From Bacillota bacterium (GTDB lineage Bacteria > Bacillota > Desulfotomaculia > Desulfotomaculales > Ammonificaceae), in NCBI GenBank assembly GCA_040755295.1, contig JBFMBK010000004.1, forward strand, positions 149,790 through 213,789: 64,000 bases of DNA. Reading direction: 5' to 3'. Positions 44,721-53,400 of the stretch are shown piece by piece (position 1 is the stretch's first letter; each line of letters starts with the position of its first letter). The notes under the pieces are model-generated. The model made no database searches. It worked only from the letters and a program-made list of their open reading frames with translations, and was not told the DNA's origin. A program made the translations under genes and the position numbers.

Positions 44721-45440
44721 GTGCCCTGTATTATCATCCGTTTTAAAAAGATCGCCCGTTATTTGTTAATTGTTTTGCTGGGGATAGGCATTCCTTCGAC
44801 CATTGGTTATTTGATAACCCTTCAGGAAAGAGCGGTATCGACAACGGCGCCGGCGCCGTTTTACCAGGGCCCCGGCGAAAAACGCCGCATTGCGCTTACC
44901 GTAAACGTTTACTGGGGAGAGGAATACCTGCCGAAGATGCTGCAGCGCCTCCGGGAGAATAAGGTCAAGGCCACCTTTTTCCTGGGGGGACAGTGGGTTG
45001 AAAAGTTTCCCGACCTTTCCAGGGACATAGCGAGGGATTTTGAGATCGGCAGCCACGGATACACCCACCCCCACCCGGACCAGCTGTCCCTGGCCGATAA
45101 TCTCACCGAAATCACGCGATCGGAAACGGCTATCCGGCGAGCTACCGGAAGGAAGCCGCACCTTTTCGCGCCGCCTTACGGCGAGTCCGGTCCTGCGGTT
45201 CTCGATGCCGCCTATCAGGCTGACTACCGGGTGATTCTCTGGAGCATCGATCCGGTGGACTGGCGGAATCCCCCGGCGGCAGCGATCAGCGGCAAGATAA
45301 TAAGCAAGGCGCACAACGGCGCTATTGTCCTGCTGCACCCCACAGCACCCACCGTCGAGGCGCTGCCGGCCATTATCAGCGAACTCACCGGACGCGGCTT
45401 CGAGTTTTCAACCGTATCCGAACTTCTGGCGGGATCCTGA
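44721..45440 (+). CDS. Polysaccharide deacetylase-like protein (YlxY type)
   Basis: A 239-residue protein with an N-terminal membrane anchor (about residues 11-32) and a NodB-homology domain: VKATFFLGGQWVEKFPDL, EIGSHGYTHPHPDQL (metal-site H-xxx-H), LFAPPYGESG, ILWSIDPVDWRNP and AIVLLHPT. The usual catalytic TFDDGP is replaced by TVNVYWGEE, so the base and metal-binding Asp pair are lost. This is known for YlxY-like sporulation proteins, which sit after pnp in Bacillus. It may be non-catalytic. GTG after AAGGAGG. Confidence 0.85.
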   Translation: MPCIIIRFKKIARYLLIVLLGIGIPSTIGYLITLQERAVSTTAPAPFYQGPGEKRRIALTVNVYWGEEYLPKMLQRLRENKVKATFFLGGQWVEKFPDLSRDIARDFEIGSHGYTHPHPDQLSLADNLTEITRSETAIRRATGRKPHLFAPPYGESGPAVLDAAYQADYRVILWSIDPVDWRNPPAAAISGKIISKAHNGAIVLLHPTAPTVEALPAIISELTGRGFEFSTVSELLAGS

Positions 45441-45488
45441 ACCCGGCATGCCGGCCGATTATATTTCTGCGTTTAACCCGGATCAGGC

Positions 45489-46238
45489 ATGCTGATGCCG
45501 GCGCTGAAAAAAAGCACCGTTCTGTTTGCTGTTTTAGTCATACTAACGGTTATGGCGGGAATCATCGCCTGGCGCGTGAGGTTTTTTGAAACCGCCGGCC
45601 TGTTCCCCACTGCCGTCGCCGGGCGTACTATAGTCGTGGACCCCGGGCATGGCGGGGTCGACCCGGGGGCTCACTACCGCGGCGAGATCCTTGAAAAGGA
45701 GCTTGTTTTAAGCATCGCCGAGGAAGTCCGGCGTTATTTGACAAGCGCCGGCGCAGAGGTGATTATGACCAGGACGAGCGACCGGGACCTTGCCCCTCCG
45801 GACATCACTTCACTTGCGGCGCGAAAACGCCGGGATCTGAAGGCCCGGGTGAGTCTGGCGAACCGGGCGAAGGCGGACCTTTATTTGAGTATTCACATCA
45901 ACAGTTCGCGCGACCCTAATAAAACCGGGGTTTATGTTTTTTACTCGCCGAAACCGGGAAGCAAGCAATTGGCGGAGCGTATTGAACAAGAAGCGTGGCG
46001 TTACTTGGGCAAGCAGCGGTCGCCGCTTCCCGGCACGTTCTACATACTCCGGGAAACGGAGATGCCGGCCGTTCTGGTCGAAGCAGGTTTCATCTCCAAT
46101 CCTCAGGAGAAAAGGCTGTTGTGCGATAAGAGGTATCAGGAAAAAGTGGCCTGGGTTGTTTTCCGCGGTGTAGTGAGTTATTTTGAGCAGCCTTATCCCG
46201 GAGTCTTCAAGGGAAATGATATTCAACAAAAGTTATAA
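45489..46238 (+). CDS. cwlD: N-acetylmuramoyl-L-alanine amidase (CwlD-like)
   Basis: A 249-residue Amidase_3 protein with an N-terminal TM/signal segment (about residues 10-28). Zinc ligands lie in VVDPGHGGVDPGA, KELVLSIAEEV (Glu), and DLYLSIHINSSRD (His); the catalytic Glu is in PAVLVEAGFISN. CwlD makes muramic-lactam in the spore cortex. CwlD identity is inferred from the size, single domain and the sporulation-type neighbours. Start at 45489, or ATG 45495. Confidence 0.85.
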   Translation: MLMPALKKSTVLFAVLVILTVMAGIIAWRVRFFETAGLFPTAVAGRTIVVDPGHGGVDPGAHYRGEILEKELVLSIAEEVRRYLTSAGAEVIMTRTSDRDLAPPDITSLAARKRRDLKARVSLANRAKADLYLSIHINSSRDPNKTGVYVFYSPKPGSKQLAERIEQEAWRYLGKQRSPLPGTFYILRETEMPAVLVEAGFISNPQEKRLLCDKRYQEKVAWVVFRGVVSYFEQPYPGVFKGNDIQQKL

Positions 46239-46301
46239 ATAGAGGATTAGCACTGTTTCTGTAGAAAAGTCTCTTGTACAGCGACGGAAAAGGTGGTAGC
46301 A

Positions 46302-47564
46302 ATGATAAAAATAGAAGAATTGCCAAACGGCGTGACGATTTTAACCGAAGAGATACCCCACGTTCGTTCAATAGCGATTGGTATTTGGATTGATGCCGGT
46401 TCACGGTATGAGGAGCCCGAACAAAACGGCATTACCCATTTTATCGAGCACGCCCTTTTCAAAGGGACAACCACCCGTTCGGCGAAAAAAATCACTGAAG
46501 AACTGGATGATGTCGGCGGTCAGCTTAACGCCTTCACCGGTAAAGAGGTTACCTGTTTTTACGCCAAGGTGCTGGATGAACACTTTGACCTTGCCGTCGA
46601 CGTTTTAACCGACATGCTTTTCAACTCCTGTTTTAATCCTGAAGACCTGGAACGGGAAAAGAACGTTATCGTGGAAGAGATCAAGATGTACGAAGACACG
46701 CCCGACGAGTTGGTTCATGACGTTTTCAGCGGGACGTTGTGGCAGGGACACCCCCTGGGACGCCCGGTAATCGGGACCGAAGAAGTGGTACGCGGTCTTT
46801 CGCGTGAGAAGCTGCTTGGTTATTACGGGCGTCATTATCTCCACGGACGAATGGTGGTTTCGGTTGCCGGCAATATCGGTCATGAAAAGGCGGTAGCCGT
46901 TCTCAAGCCGGCTTTCAGTAAGGCGGGCGGAAACAGCGGGATGCGGCAACTCACACGGCCGGAGCCGAAAGCGGAAATCTGTCAGTGCAACCGCGACACG
47001 AAACAGGTACACATCTGTATCGGCACCCCGGGGGTTGCCCTCGGCGATGACCTGGTTTACGTCTTTCAGGTTCTCAGCACCATCCTCGGGGGGGGTATGA
47101 GTTCGCGGTTGTTCCAGCGGATAAGGGAAGAACGGGGACTGGTTTACTCGGTTTACTCTTACCACGCTTCGTATTATGACACGGGTTTGTTCTGCATTTA
47201 CGCCGGCCTTGCCGCGCCGAACGTGGCCGAGGCGCTGGGGATGATCGCGAAGGAGGTTGTGTCGTTCCGCAATCACGAGATTACCGGCGAGGAACTGCTC
47301 CGGGCCAAAAATCAGCTGAAGGGGAGTTTTCTGCTCAGCCTGGAAAGCGTAACCACCCGGATGACCCGTATGGGGAAATCCCAGCTTTACCTGGGCAAGG
47401 TGGTTTCGCCCGAGGATATTGAAGCCCGGATCGAAGCGGTTTCCCTGGATGATGTTCACGGCCTCGCGAGCAAGGTTTTCAAGCCGGATAACTTCACATT
47501 CGCTTCCATCGGCCCCTGGGAGGACGCCGATGTATGGAATAACGCCCTGTCGAGGTTGTGCTGA
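46302..47564 (+). CDS. M16 family zinc peptidase (YmxG/MlpA-like)
   Basis: A 420-residue insulinase-type peptidase: THFIEHALFKGTTTRSA carries the inverted zinc motif HxxEH with a downstream Glu (EDLEREKNVIVEEIKMYEDTPDEL). The second half has the family's RxxY region (SRLFQRIREERGLVYSVYSYHASY). Homologues follow pnp/ylxY in Firmicutes (ymxG). ATG at 46302 after AAGGTGGT is preferred to the GTG at 46293. Its TGA overlaps the dut ATG by one base. Confidence 0.92.
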   Translation: MIKIEELPNGVTILTEEIPHVRSIAIGIWIDAGSRYEEPEQNGITHFIEHALFKGTTTRSAKKITEELDDVGGQLNAFTGKEVTCFYAKVLDEHFDLAVDVLTDMLFNSCFNPEDLEREKNVIVEEIKMYEDTPDELVHDVFSGTLWQGHPLGRPVIGTEEVVRGLSREKLLGYYGRHYLHGRMVVSVAGNIGHEKAVAVLKPAFSKAGGNSGMRQLTRPEPKAEICQCNRDTKQVHICIGTPGVALGDDLVYVFQVLSTILGGGMSSRLFQRIREERGLVYSVYSYHASYYDTGLFCIYAGLAAPNVAEALGMIAKEVVSFRNHEITGEELLRAKNQLKGSFLLSLESVTTRMTRMGKSQLYLGKVVSPEDIEARIEAVSLDDVHGLASKVFKPDNFTFASIGPWEDADVWNNALSRLC

Positions 47565-48019
47565 TGTTTGAAACCGGGATAGTGGAGGTCTTTATTCAGA
47601 AGCTTCCCGGCGCGGAAGACCTTCCACTGCCGGCGTATGCCACTCAAGATGCGTCGGGGGCCGACCTGCACGCCGCTGTTGACAAGGATGTGACGCTCCC
47701 GCCCGGCGAACGCTGCATAATTTCCACCGGCATTATGATCGCGCTGCCGAAGGGGTATGAAGCGCAGGTAAGACCCCGCAGCGGACTGGCGCTCAAGCAC
47801 GGCGTCACGCTCCTCAATACCCCGGGCACGATAGATGCCGACTACCGCGGTGAGATCAGGGTAATCATGATAAATCTCGGGAAGGAACCCTTCGTGGTCA
47901 GGCGCGGCGACCGTATTGCGCAGCTTGTTGTCCAGCGAACGTTGAAGATAAGCTGGTCGCAGGCACGCGCCCTGGATGCCACTTACCGGGGTGAGGGCGG
48001 CTTCGGACACACCGGTTGA
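47564..48019 (+). CDS. dut: dUTP diphosphatase
   Basis: A 151-residue trimeric-type dUTPase that makes dUMP and keeps uracil out of DNA. Motifs: DASGADLHA (1), RPRSGLALKHGV (2), LNTPGTIDADYRGEI (3), RRGDRIAQLVVQ (4) and GEGGFGHTG (5). ATG at 47564 overlaps the M16 stop (TGATG), indicating coupled translation. Confidence 0.95.
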   Translation: MFETGIVEVFIQKLPGAEDLPLPAYATQDASGADLHAAVDKDVTLPPGERCIISTGIMIALPKGYEAQVRPRSGLALKHGVTLLNTPGTIDADYRGEIRVIMINLGKEPFVVRRGDRIAQLVVQRTLKISWSQARALDATYRGEGGFGHTG

Positions 48020-48157
48020 ATCAGGGACAGTAGTAGTCAGTAGTCAGAATATAGAAGGTAGAATATAGAATGTAGAATAATGTAGGACTCGGAAACTTGT
48101 ATTTCTCTTCTGTTCGGGTCCCCGACTCGTGACCCGTGACCCGCGACTTTTTTCCCC

Positions 48158-48203
48158 GGACTGAGGACTGAGGACTGAGGACCGAGGACCGAGGACCGAG
48201 GAC
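48158..48203. repeat. 7-bp tandem repeat (GGACTGA/GGACCGA)
   Basis: Three copies of GGACTGA are followed by three of GGACCGA and a partial GGAC. Around it (48115-48245) are imperfect ACCCGTGAC and CTCGTAAC/CTCGCAAC repeats. Low-complexity intergenic sequence of a kind common in such genomes. Confidence 0.9.
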
Positions 48204-48301
48204 TTGACTCGCAACTCGTAACCCGCAACTCGTAACTCGCAACTCTTCATATGGAATAATCCGGACTTCCGGTTCATAAGCATAGACCGGAGGTGGACAA
48301 C

Positions 48302-48637
48302 ATGCTCGTTACGCTTCTGTTCTTTTTCGGATTGCTTCTCTTTGTCGGTCTTTCAGTCAGGGAAAGGGCGCGCCAACAGTTGCTCAGGGCGACAAGAAGC
48401 GATATACGTCCTTCCCCCCTGTCCAACGCCCTTGCCTATGTAGTTGGTGTGGCGGGCGGAATTTACCTTTCATTATCCCTTCTGATCGATTTTCTCGGTG
48501 CGGACATACCGAACCGCATTACCGTCTGGAAGTTGGAGATGGAGCCTGTTGCCGTATTAGCCATAGGCCTGGCGCTCCTTCAGCCCTTTCTAACCCGTGT
48601 TTTGGATTACTTTCGCCGGGGCCGGCTTGAGCTTTAA
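48302..48637 (+). CDS. Hypothetical membrane protein, three hydrophobic segments
   Basis: A 111-residue protein. Hydrophobic segments at about 2-18 (LVTLLFFFGLLLFVGLS), 44-65 and 85-100. ATG at 48302 after GGAGGTGG. Family unrecognised. Confidence 0.6.
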   Translation: MLVTLLFFFGLLLFVGLSVRERARQQLLRATRSDIRPSPLSNALAYVVGVAGGIYLSLSLLIDFLGADIPNRITVWKLEMEPVAVLAIGLALLQPFLTRVLDYFRRGRLEL

Positions 48638-48721
48638 AACAATACGGCGATGTACTACAGGGTAAATAGGCGCGGATCCACGCAAAATGACAAGAAAATA
48701 AACGAAATAAAAAGGGAATTG

Positions 48722-48805
48722 AACCACGGATTAACACAGATTATCACAGATAGGAATGATACAAATAAATCATAATCCGTGTCTATCTGTGTCCATCCGT
48801 GGTTA
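48722..48805. repeat. Large imperfect inverted repeat (ACGGATTAACACAGAT type)
   Basis: AACCACGGATTAACACAG and inverse CTGTGTCCATCCGTGGTT form the outer arms, with a second ATCACAGATA/TATCTGTG-like inner arm. It looks like the widely dispersed palindromic intergenic repeats of Clostridia and other phyla. It could also fold as a terminator after 48637. Confidence 0.7.
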
Positions 48806-48944
48806 ATGGTTCCGGCTTGTCCGGGTTAGGGTCTTTTAGTGTTATCGGGTAAGACAAGTCGGTTGGCTGCGTGCCGGCTGTCAAAACACAGCCGTTTCGG
48901 GACAGATAATAATAGTGTTTTAATCTGCAGGCTGGGGGCAGGAC

Positions 48945-49205
48945 ATGCGGTTGGGTGAGCTGGTAGGGAAGGAAATAGTCAATCTTTATGACGGGGCGCG
49001 CCTCGGCGTGGTCGGAGAGTCGGATATGGTCATTGACGGGGAATCCGGCCTGGTTCAAAGCATTATTCTACCACGCCGGATGAATGTCTTAACCATGTGG
49101 ATGGACCGGCAGCACCTGGTGATACCGTGGGATTCGATTAAAAAGGTCGGGACTGAGGTAATCGTAATAGAACTCGACCACACCAGTCCGTCCGTCCGGC
49201 TCTAG
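48945..49205 (+). CDS. YlmC/YmxH family PRC-barrel sporulation protein
   Basis: An 86-residue PRC-barrel protein: RLGELVGKEIVNLYDGARLGVV, DMVIDGESGLVQSIILPRR, HLVIPWDSIKKVGTEVIVIEL. YlmC/YmxH members lie near dut/M16/dapA genes in spore formers; molecular role uncertain. ATG after GGGGGCAGGAC, so the RBS is weak. Followed by two terminators. Confidence 0.88.
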   Translation: MRLGELVGKEIVNLYDGARLGVVGESDMVIDGESGLVQSIILPRRMNVLTMWMDRQHLVIPWDSIKKVGTEVIVIELDHTSPSVRL

Positions 49206-49212
49206 AAAAAGC

Positions 49213-49235
49213 CGGTTTTCGATAAAACCGTTTTT
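49213..49235 (+). terminator. Terminator after PRC-barrel gene
   Basis: CGGTTTT and AAAACCG pair around CGAT, followed by TTTTT. Confidence 0.8.
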
Positions 49236-49253
49236 ACTAAAAGCAGAGTGTTC

Positions 49254-49291
49254 AAAACCCGCAACAGGTTCCTCAGGCGGGTTTTTTGTTT
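49254..49291 (+). terminator. Second terminator in tandem
   Basis: AAAACCCGC and GCGGGTTTT pair over 9 bp around a 14-nt loop, followed by more T. It marks the end of the conserved block and the start of the defence region. Confidence 0.8.
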
Positions 49292-49394
49292 TGCCGAGGC
49301 CGCTGCTCCTGGAAATTTTGGAAATATGGCAGGAAAATAAGACCAAGCTGACGAAAAAGGTCAAGTGTTAATGATATTAAAATAAGGTGACGAT

Positions 49395-50381
49395 TTGCTC
49401 GATATTCCATGCCCGCAAAGACTCGTCCTTATTCGTTACGACATTCAACTGAGCGCAGGGCCGCAGGGCCTTTCCCTGCCGCCTTATAAAGGCTCGACCT
49501 TTCGCGGCGGTTTCGCCGGGACGTTTCAGCGTCTGGTGTGCAGCACCGGGTCGAGGAAGTGCCGGACCTGTCCGGTTAAGGCGGAATGCCCGTACGCCCT
49601 GGTGTTCGAAAGCGAGCCGCCCGAAGGATCGGAAGCCCTGCGTAACTATCAAAGTATCCCCCGACCCTTCATTCTGGAGCCCCCTCTTGAAGACAAAACC
49701 GAGTACGTTCCCGGCGAACTCCTGGTTTTCCGGCTGTCTCTTTTCGGCCGTGCAGCAAACCTGCTGCCGTATTTCGTCGTCACCCTTGACGAATTCGCCC
49801 GGCGCGGTATCGGGAAGGGACGCCGCCCTTTCGACCTGGACCGGATCACAGCGGTTAATCCGCTTACCGGGGAAAAAGCGGTGATCTATGAGGGAACCGA
49901 CAGGATAGTGCGCCCGCGCGATTTAAGCGTGACGGCGCGGGACGTATGGCTGTACGCCGCCGGGGAGACAGCCGGCGGCGATATCGGCGCCGCCCGTATC
50001 AGGTTTGTTACCCCGGCGCACATCAAATTCGAAGCCCATCCCGTTCGCGTACCCGAGTTCCACACGCTTATCCGCAACCTGCTCCGCCGTATATCCTCAA
50101 TGTGCTACTTCCATCATGGTTTTGCTTATGAAGCGGACTTTCCGGCCGTAATCGCCGCCGCCGAGGCGGTTTACATCACGGAGGACCATACACGCTGGTT
50201 CGATTGGGAGCGCTACTCCTCCCGCCAGGCTCAGAAAGTACCCCTCGGCGGCATTATCGGCGACGCGTCTTATAAGGGGCCGCTTTCGGCCTTCTGGCCG
50301 CTGCTGCGCCTCGGTGAACTGCTGCACGTCGGCAAGGGGACCGTTTTCGGCCAGGGAAAGATAGCGGTCGAGAGGTTTTGA
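49395..50381 (+). CDS. cas6: Lone Cas6-like CRISPR RNA endoribonuclease (RAMP)
   Basis: A 328-residue RAMP protein. The N-terminal part has PPYKGSTFRGGFAGTFQRLVC and a four-Cys cluster (Cys about 49, 56, 59 and 65; CRTCPVKAECPY), likely a zinc site. The C-terminal half has the Cas6 fold signature ending in a Gly-rich loop (LHVGKGTVFGQGKIAVERF), and IKFEAHPVRVPEFHTLIRNLLRRIS. Cas6 cleaves pre-crRNA at repeats. No other cas gene adjoins it; the type I-C operon begins 4 kb further on and uses Cas5c for this step. TTG start after AAATAAGGTGACG. Confidence 0.75.
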   Translation: MLDIPCPQRLVLIRYDIQLSAGPQGLSLPPYKGSTFRGGFAGTFQRLVCSTGSRKCRTCPVKAECPYALVFESEPPEGSEALRNYQSIPRPFILEPPLEDKTEYVPGELLVFRLSLFGRAANLLPYFVVTLDEFARRGIGKGRRPFDLDRITAVNPLTGEKAVIYEGTDRIVRPRDLSVTARDVWLYAAGETAGGDIGAARIRFVTPAHIKFEAHPVRVPEFHTLIRNLLRRISSMCYFHHGFAYEADFPAVIAAAEAVYITEDHTRWFDWERYSSRQAQKVPLGGIIGDASYKGPLSAFWPLLRLGELLHVGKGTVFGQGKIAVERF

Positions 50382-50384
50382 GTA

Positions 50385-51038
50385 TTATAATAACGATTCT
50401 TCTTTTTTCAGCTCATCCAGGATTAATTTCGACTGTTTTATGAAGTATTTTTGTATCTCCGGCCAGGTTACGGTTCTCTTAAGCATAATGATTTCGTTCC
50501 TGGATTTATCAGCGTCTTCAAAATAGGTAAGACTCATTATCAGATGTTTGAAATTGATCTGCAAATGGGAGTACTTTCTTTTATAAAGGTTAAAAATCTC
50601 TTTCAGCGGTACTGCTTCATTGGCGATGAAATAAAGGTCGATAAAATCCTTTTTGCTTCCCCGGCTGCCGACTGTATCCAGCTTAATGGGGGCTAAATCT
50701 TGTATATCCGCGATATGACAATTTGACAAAATGTGCGTTGGAAAAACGAGACGGGGCGCGTAATAAAGAAAACTTACCTTTACGTTGTCAAGAACGCCGT
50801 GGAGCGTGCTTCTCTTCATATCTGTTAGGACAAAGTTTCCTGCAGCATTAAGCTCTTCGCGAAGTATAGAAGCGTCAAAATCATGGTGCGTAAAAAAGTC
50901 GAAGTCTTCGGAAATACGATGGCCGAGATGGAGCGCAACGGCGGTGCCTCCGGCGAGATAAAAGCTTTGAAGGCTTGGAATACCGGCTATGCGTCCCAGG
51001 ACTTCGAGCCCGCCCGGTGCGAGCACGGATGTAAACAC
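50385..51038 (-). CDS. AbiEii/AbiGii-type nucleotidyltransferase toxin
   Basis: A 217-residue protein of the AbiEii/nucleotidyltransferase group. The signature FYLAGGTAVALHLGHRISEDFDFF (GG then DxD metal site) is clear; PIKLDTVGSRGSKKDFIDLYFI is the second conserved block. Such toxins modify tRNA or other targets with nucleotides during phage infection. GTG start with GGTGAATTAAA upstream. Its start overlaps the upstream partner gene by 52 bp. The 3' end faces cas6 with only 3 bp between stop codons. Confidence 0.85.
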   Translation of the reverse strand: MFTSVLAPGGLEVLGRIAGIPSLQSFYLAGGTAVALHLGHRISEDFDFFTHHDFDASILREELNAAGNFVLTDMKRSTLHGVLDNVKVSFLYYAPRLVFPTHILSNCHIADIQDLAPIKLDTVGSRGSKKDFIDLYFIANEAVPLKEIFNLYKRKYSHLQINFKHLIMSLTYFEDADKSRNEIIMLKRTVTWPEIQKYFIKQSKLILDELKKEESLL

Positions 51039-51295
51039 TTTAATTCACCTTTTTTCAGGCCAAAATAAGTCATCCAGAAATAACCCGTCTTACGCGAAAG
51101 AGAACGGCTGTGTTTTACTACCTCCCTCAGATACCGGTCGGGATAGTTGTTCAACAGCCAGAAAAAGCTTCGGTCATCGCTATGGTCGAGGAGTCTTTCA
51201 ATAATAAAGTAGTAATCCGCTTCTGTATCTAAAGATTCGAAGTCTACGTCCCAAAAAAACGGTTTGGTGAATTTGGGCAAGGAAGACACGTGCAA
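50987..51295 (-). CDS. Putative antitoxin of the AbiEii-type pair
   Basis: A 102-residue protein that reads FFWDVDFESLDTEADYYFIIERLLDHSD, FFWLLNNYPDRYLREVVKHSRSLSRKTGYFWMTYFG. Short proteins of this type (DUF6922-like) regularly precede AbiEii-type toxins. Order (antitoxin first) and overlap with the toxin fit a translationally coupled pair. Neutralising activity is inferred. Confidence 0.7.
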   Translation of the reverse strand: MHVSSLPKFTKPFFWDVDFESLDTEADYYFIIERLLDHSDDRSFFWLLNNYPDRYLREVVKHSRSLSRKTGYFWMTYFGLKKGELKCLHPCSHRAGSKSWDA

Positions 51296-52350
51296 TTACC
51301 TCGTTTTGTTTATAAACTTTCCTTTACTTTTATTATTTTATCACAGCCCGGAAAATGGCACCAACCGAAAAGCGGCTTTATCATCGTTTTTGTTTCAGAA
51401 CGAAATGCCTTACCTTCCTTCAGATATGGCGCCGCCCGATCAGTTGGTCTACCACGTGACCTGGGAGCCGTCATCTTCAACCGTTTACCTCGAGTCCGGC
51501 GATTAGCCGTCAGGCGCGGTTATAGAAAAAAGGAACGCACTGTATTGAGCGGCAAGAAAAAACGATAGCAGCGGGAAAAACAAAACGGTTTACTAAAACG
51601 GAAGGGGCATCTTCTAAAGGAAGGTGCTCCTGCTGTTTGGGAGGCGGGAAGTTGGACTATATACATTAGGGCAAAAGCCATTCGCCGTCGTCGTCCCCCA
51701 TGAGAGCAGTGCTCCGGACCGACGGCGACATCGGCTTGCCTCGGAGCGAAGCACGGCGTACGTATAGAGCCTGACATTACCTTTTCAATGAGGCCGGATT
51801 GGGCAATAAACAGCCTATTTCTATGTCTGTCAAATACTTTCCGTGAATTCGGCACGATGTGTGCGCCTGTTCGCTTAGCCGAGTCTTCACCGTGTCGCGT
51901 AGACGGCCCTCCGTCAGAGCTCTCATTGTGGGACGAACGCCAGCGGGGTGGGAATTCTCATTACCGGTTATTGTCAATGGAACCGCTCCATGACAGTCAA
52001 AAGTGAAGTAAGGTACAGAATTGAACGGTTTTATATATAGCCCATTTAAATGAAGAAATACAAGGGTGCTAGTGAGGAATTGGAATTGTCTCGGATATTT
52101 TCGCACTGTTTGCTGTTCCCTGATACATTCGGAAATGGCAGATATGACAGATGCAACCCGCCAGTATTTGGCGGAGTCAACATTTAATATAAAGTGTAGA
52201 TTCACAACCGGATAATGACCAAAGTGTCCATCCGGCAGCGCCGCGGTCGTTGGTGGCGTGTAATATTCAGGATTCGAAAGGGAAAATTGGTGATGGCGTC
52301 GAAAACAGTACCAGGGGATCATTGGTAGTAAGGACCTGGTCGGTGATAGA
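51296..52350. other. 1-kb stretch without a supported gene
   Basis: Open frames on both strands lack ribosome binding sites and family resemblance. A GC-rich segment near 51690-51780 and the next 250 bp resemble the non-coding tail of some mobile element, but I could not name it. It separates the toxin pair from the WYL/cas region and should include the WYL gene's promoter. Confidence 0.4.
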
Positions 52351-53361
52351 ATGAGAACCAACCCGAAAAAGGGCTTCATCAATCGCTGCCGCTCGGCAAT
52401 GGGGCGTATTTACCTCATAGACGCCCTGGTGCGCAGCCGGACGTTCCCCAGTGTTTCCAGGCTGGTGGATGAACTGGAGGTCAGCCGGCGCACCGTTGAA
52501 CGCGAACTGGAATACTTACGCGACCAAATGAACGCTCCCTTGAGGTATGATCGGACGCGGGGCGGCTACTGCTACACGGCGGACTTTAGATTGCCACCAT
52601 TCAGCCTATCCGAGGGCGAAGTCATCGCCCTGTTTATTGGGAGCAAGATCCTTTCCCAATACCGTGGCACTCCTTACGAAAAATTGATCAAGGGCGCTTT
52701 TGACAAGATCTGCCTGGCGCTTCCCGAAACCGTCTCCCTGGACTTCTCCCTAATCGACCAGACCATGTCCTTTGCGGTGGAACGTCCACGGGGAGACGAG
52801 CAACACCTGCTCCGAATGCAGGAACTACTGAACCGGGCCCTGCGTGAGCACCGTACCGTCGAGCTGGAATACTACACCGCCAGCCGCGACGCCGATACCT
52901 CTCGCCGGGTCGACCCCTACCACCTGCGGCACCACCGGGGAGCCTGGTATGTTGTCGGCTATTGCCATTTCCGGGCCGAGGTACGCATGTTCGCCCTCGA
53001 CCGTATCACCAACCTCCAGGTGACCAAGGAACGCTTTACGCCCGATCCGAACTTTGACATCCAGACTTATGTGGAGGACAGCCTTGCCCTCGAACGCGGC
53101 GGTGAACTGGAAGAAGTCCATATCCGCTTCGATCGATTCCAGGCCCGCTACATCCGTGAGCGCCAGTGGCACTCCAGTCAGGAAATCACCGAACACCCGG
53201 ACGGAACAATGACCCTTATGCTCCGCGTACGCGGCCTGGGTGAAGTTAAACGCTGGATAATGAGCTTTGGCCACCACGCCGAAGTCCTGGCTCCGGCCTG
53301 GCTGCGGGAGGAGGTGGCGGCGGAGGTGGAAATGATGGCCAAGAAGTATGGGATGGATTAA
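52351..53361 (+). CDS. WYL-domain transcriptional regulator (cas-linked)
   Basis: A 336-residue protein. An N-terminal DeoR/HTH_11 domain (FPSVSRLVDELEVSRRTVERELEYL) is followed by the WYL domain (about residues 155-235, VELEYYTASRD, RVDPYHLRHHRGAWYVVGYCH, VRMFALDRITNLQ) and the WCX C-terminal domain. WYL proteins bind nucleic acid or nucleotides and often control CRISPR-cas or other defence operons. It lies just before the cas operon on the same strand, so it probably regulates it. Confidence 0.9.
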   Translation: MRTNPKKGFINRCRSAMGRIYLIDALVRSRTFPSVSRLVDELEVSRRTVERELEYLRDQMNAPLRYDRTRGGYCYTADFRLPPFSLSEGEVIALFIGSKILSQYRGTPYEKLIKGAFDKICLALPETVSLDFSLIDQTMSFAVERPRGDEQHLLRMQELLNRALREHRTVELEYYTASRDADTSRRVDPYHLRHHRGAWYVVGYCHFRAEVRMFALDRITNLQVTKERFTPDPNFDIQTYVEDSLALERGGELEEVHIRFDRFQARYIRERQWHSSQEITEHPDGTMTLMLRVRGLGEVKRWIMSFGHHAEVLAPAWLREEVAAEVEMMAKKYGMD

Positions 53362-53400
53362 AAGACGTGTTATATCATCTAATATGGGGAAGTTGAGATC

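Noticed and set aside
48021..48283. Minus-strand frames reading SSVLGPRSSVLSPQSS and similar
   Set aside because: They translate low-complexity intergenic repeats; no ribosome binding site or conserved protein pattern.
51264..51506. 80-residue plus-strand frame overlapping the antitoxin start region
   Set aside because: It overlaps the antitoxin promoter region, lacks a ribosome binding site and resembles nothing known.
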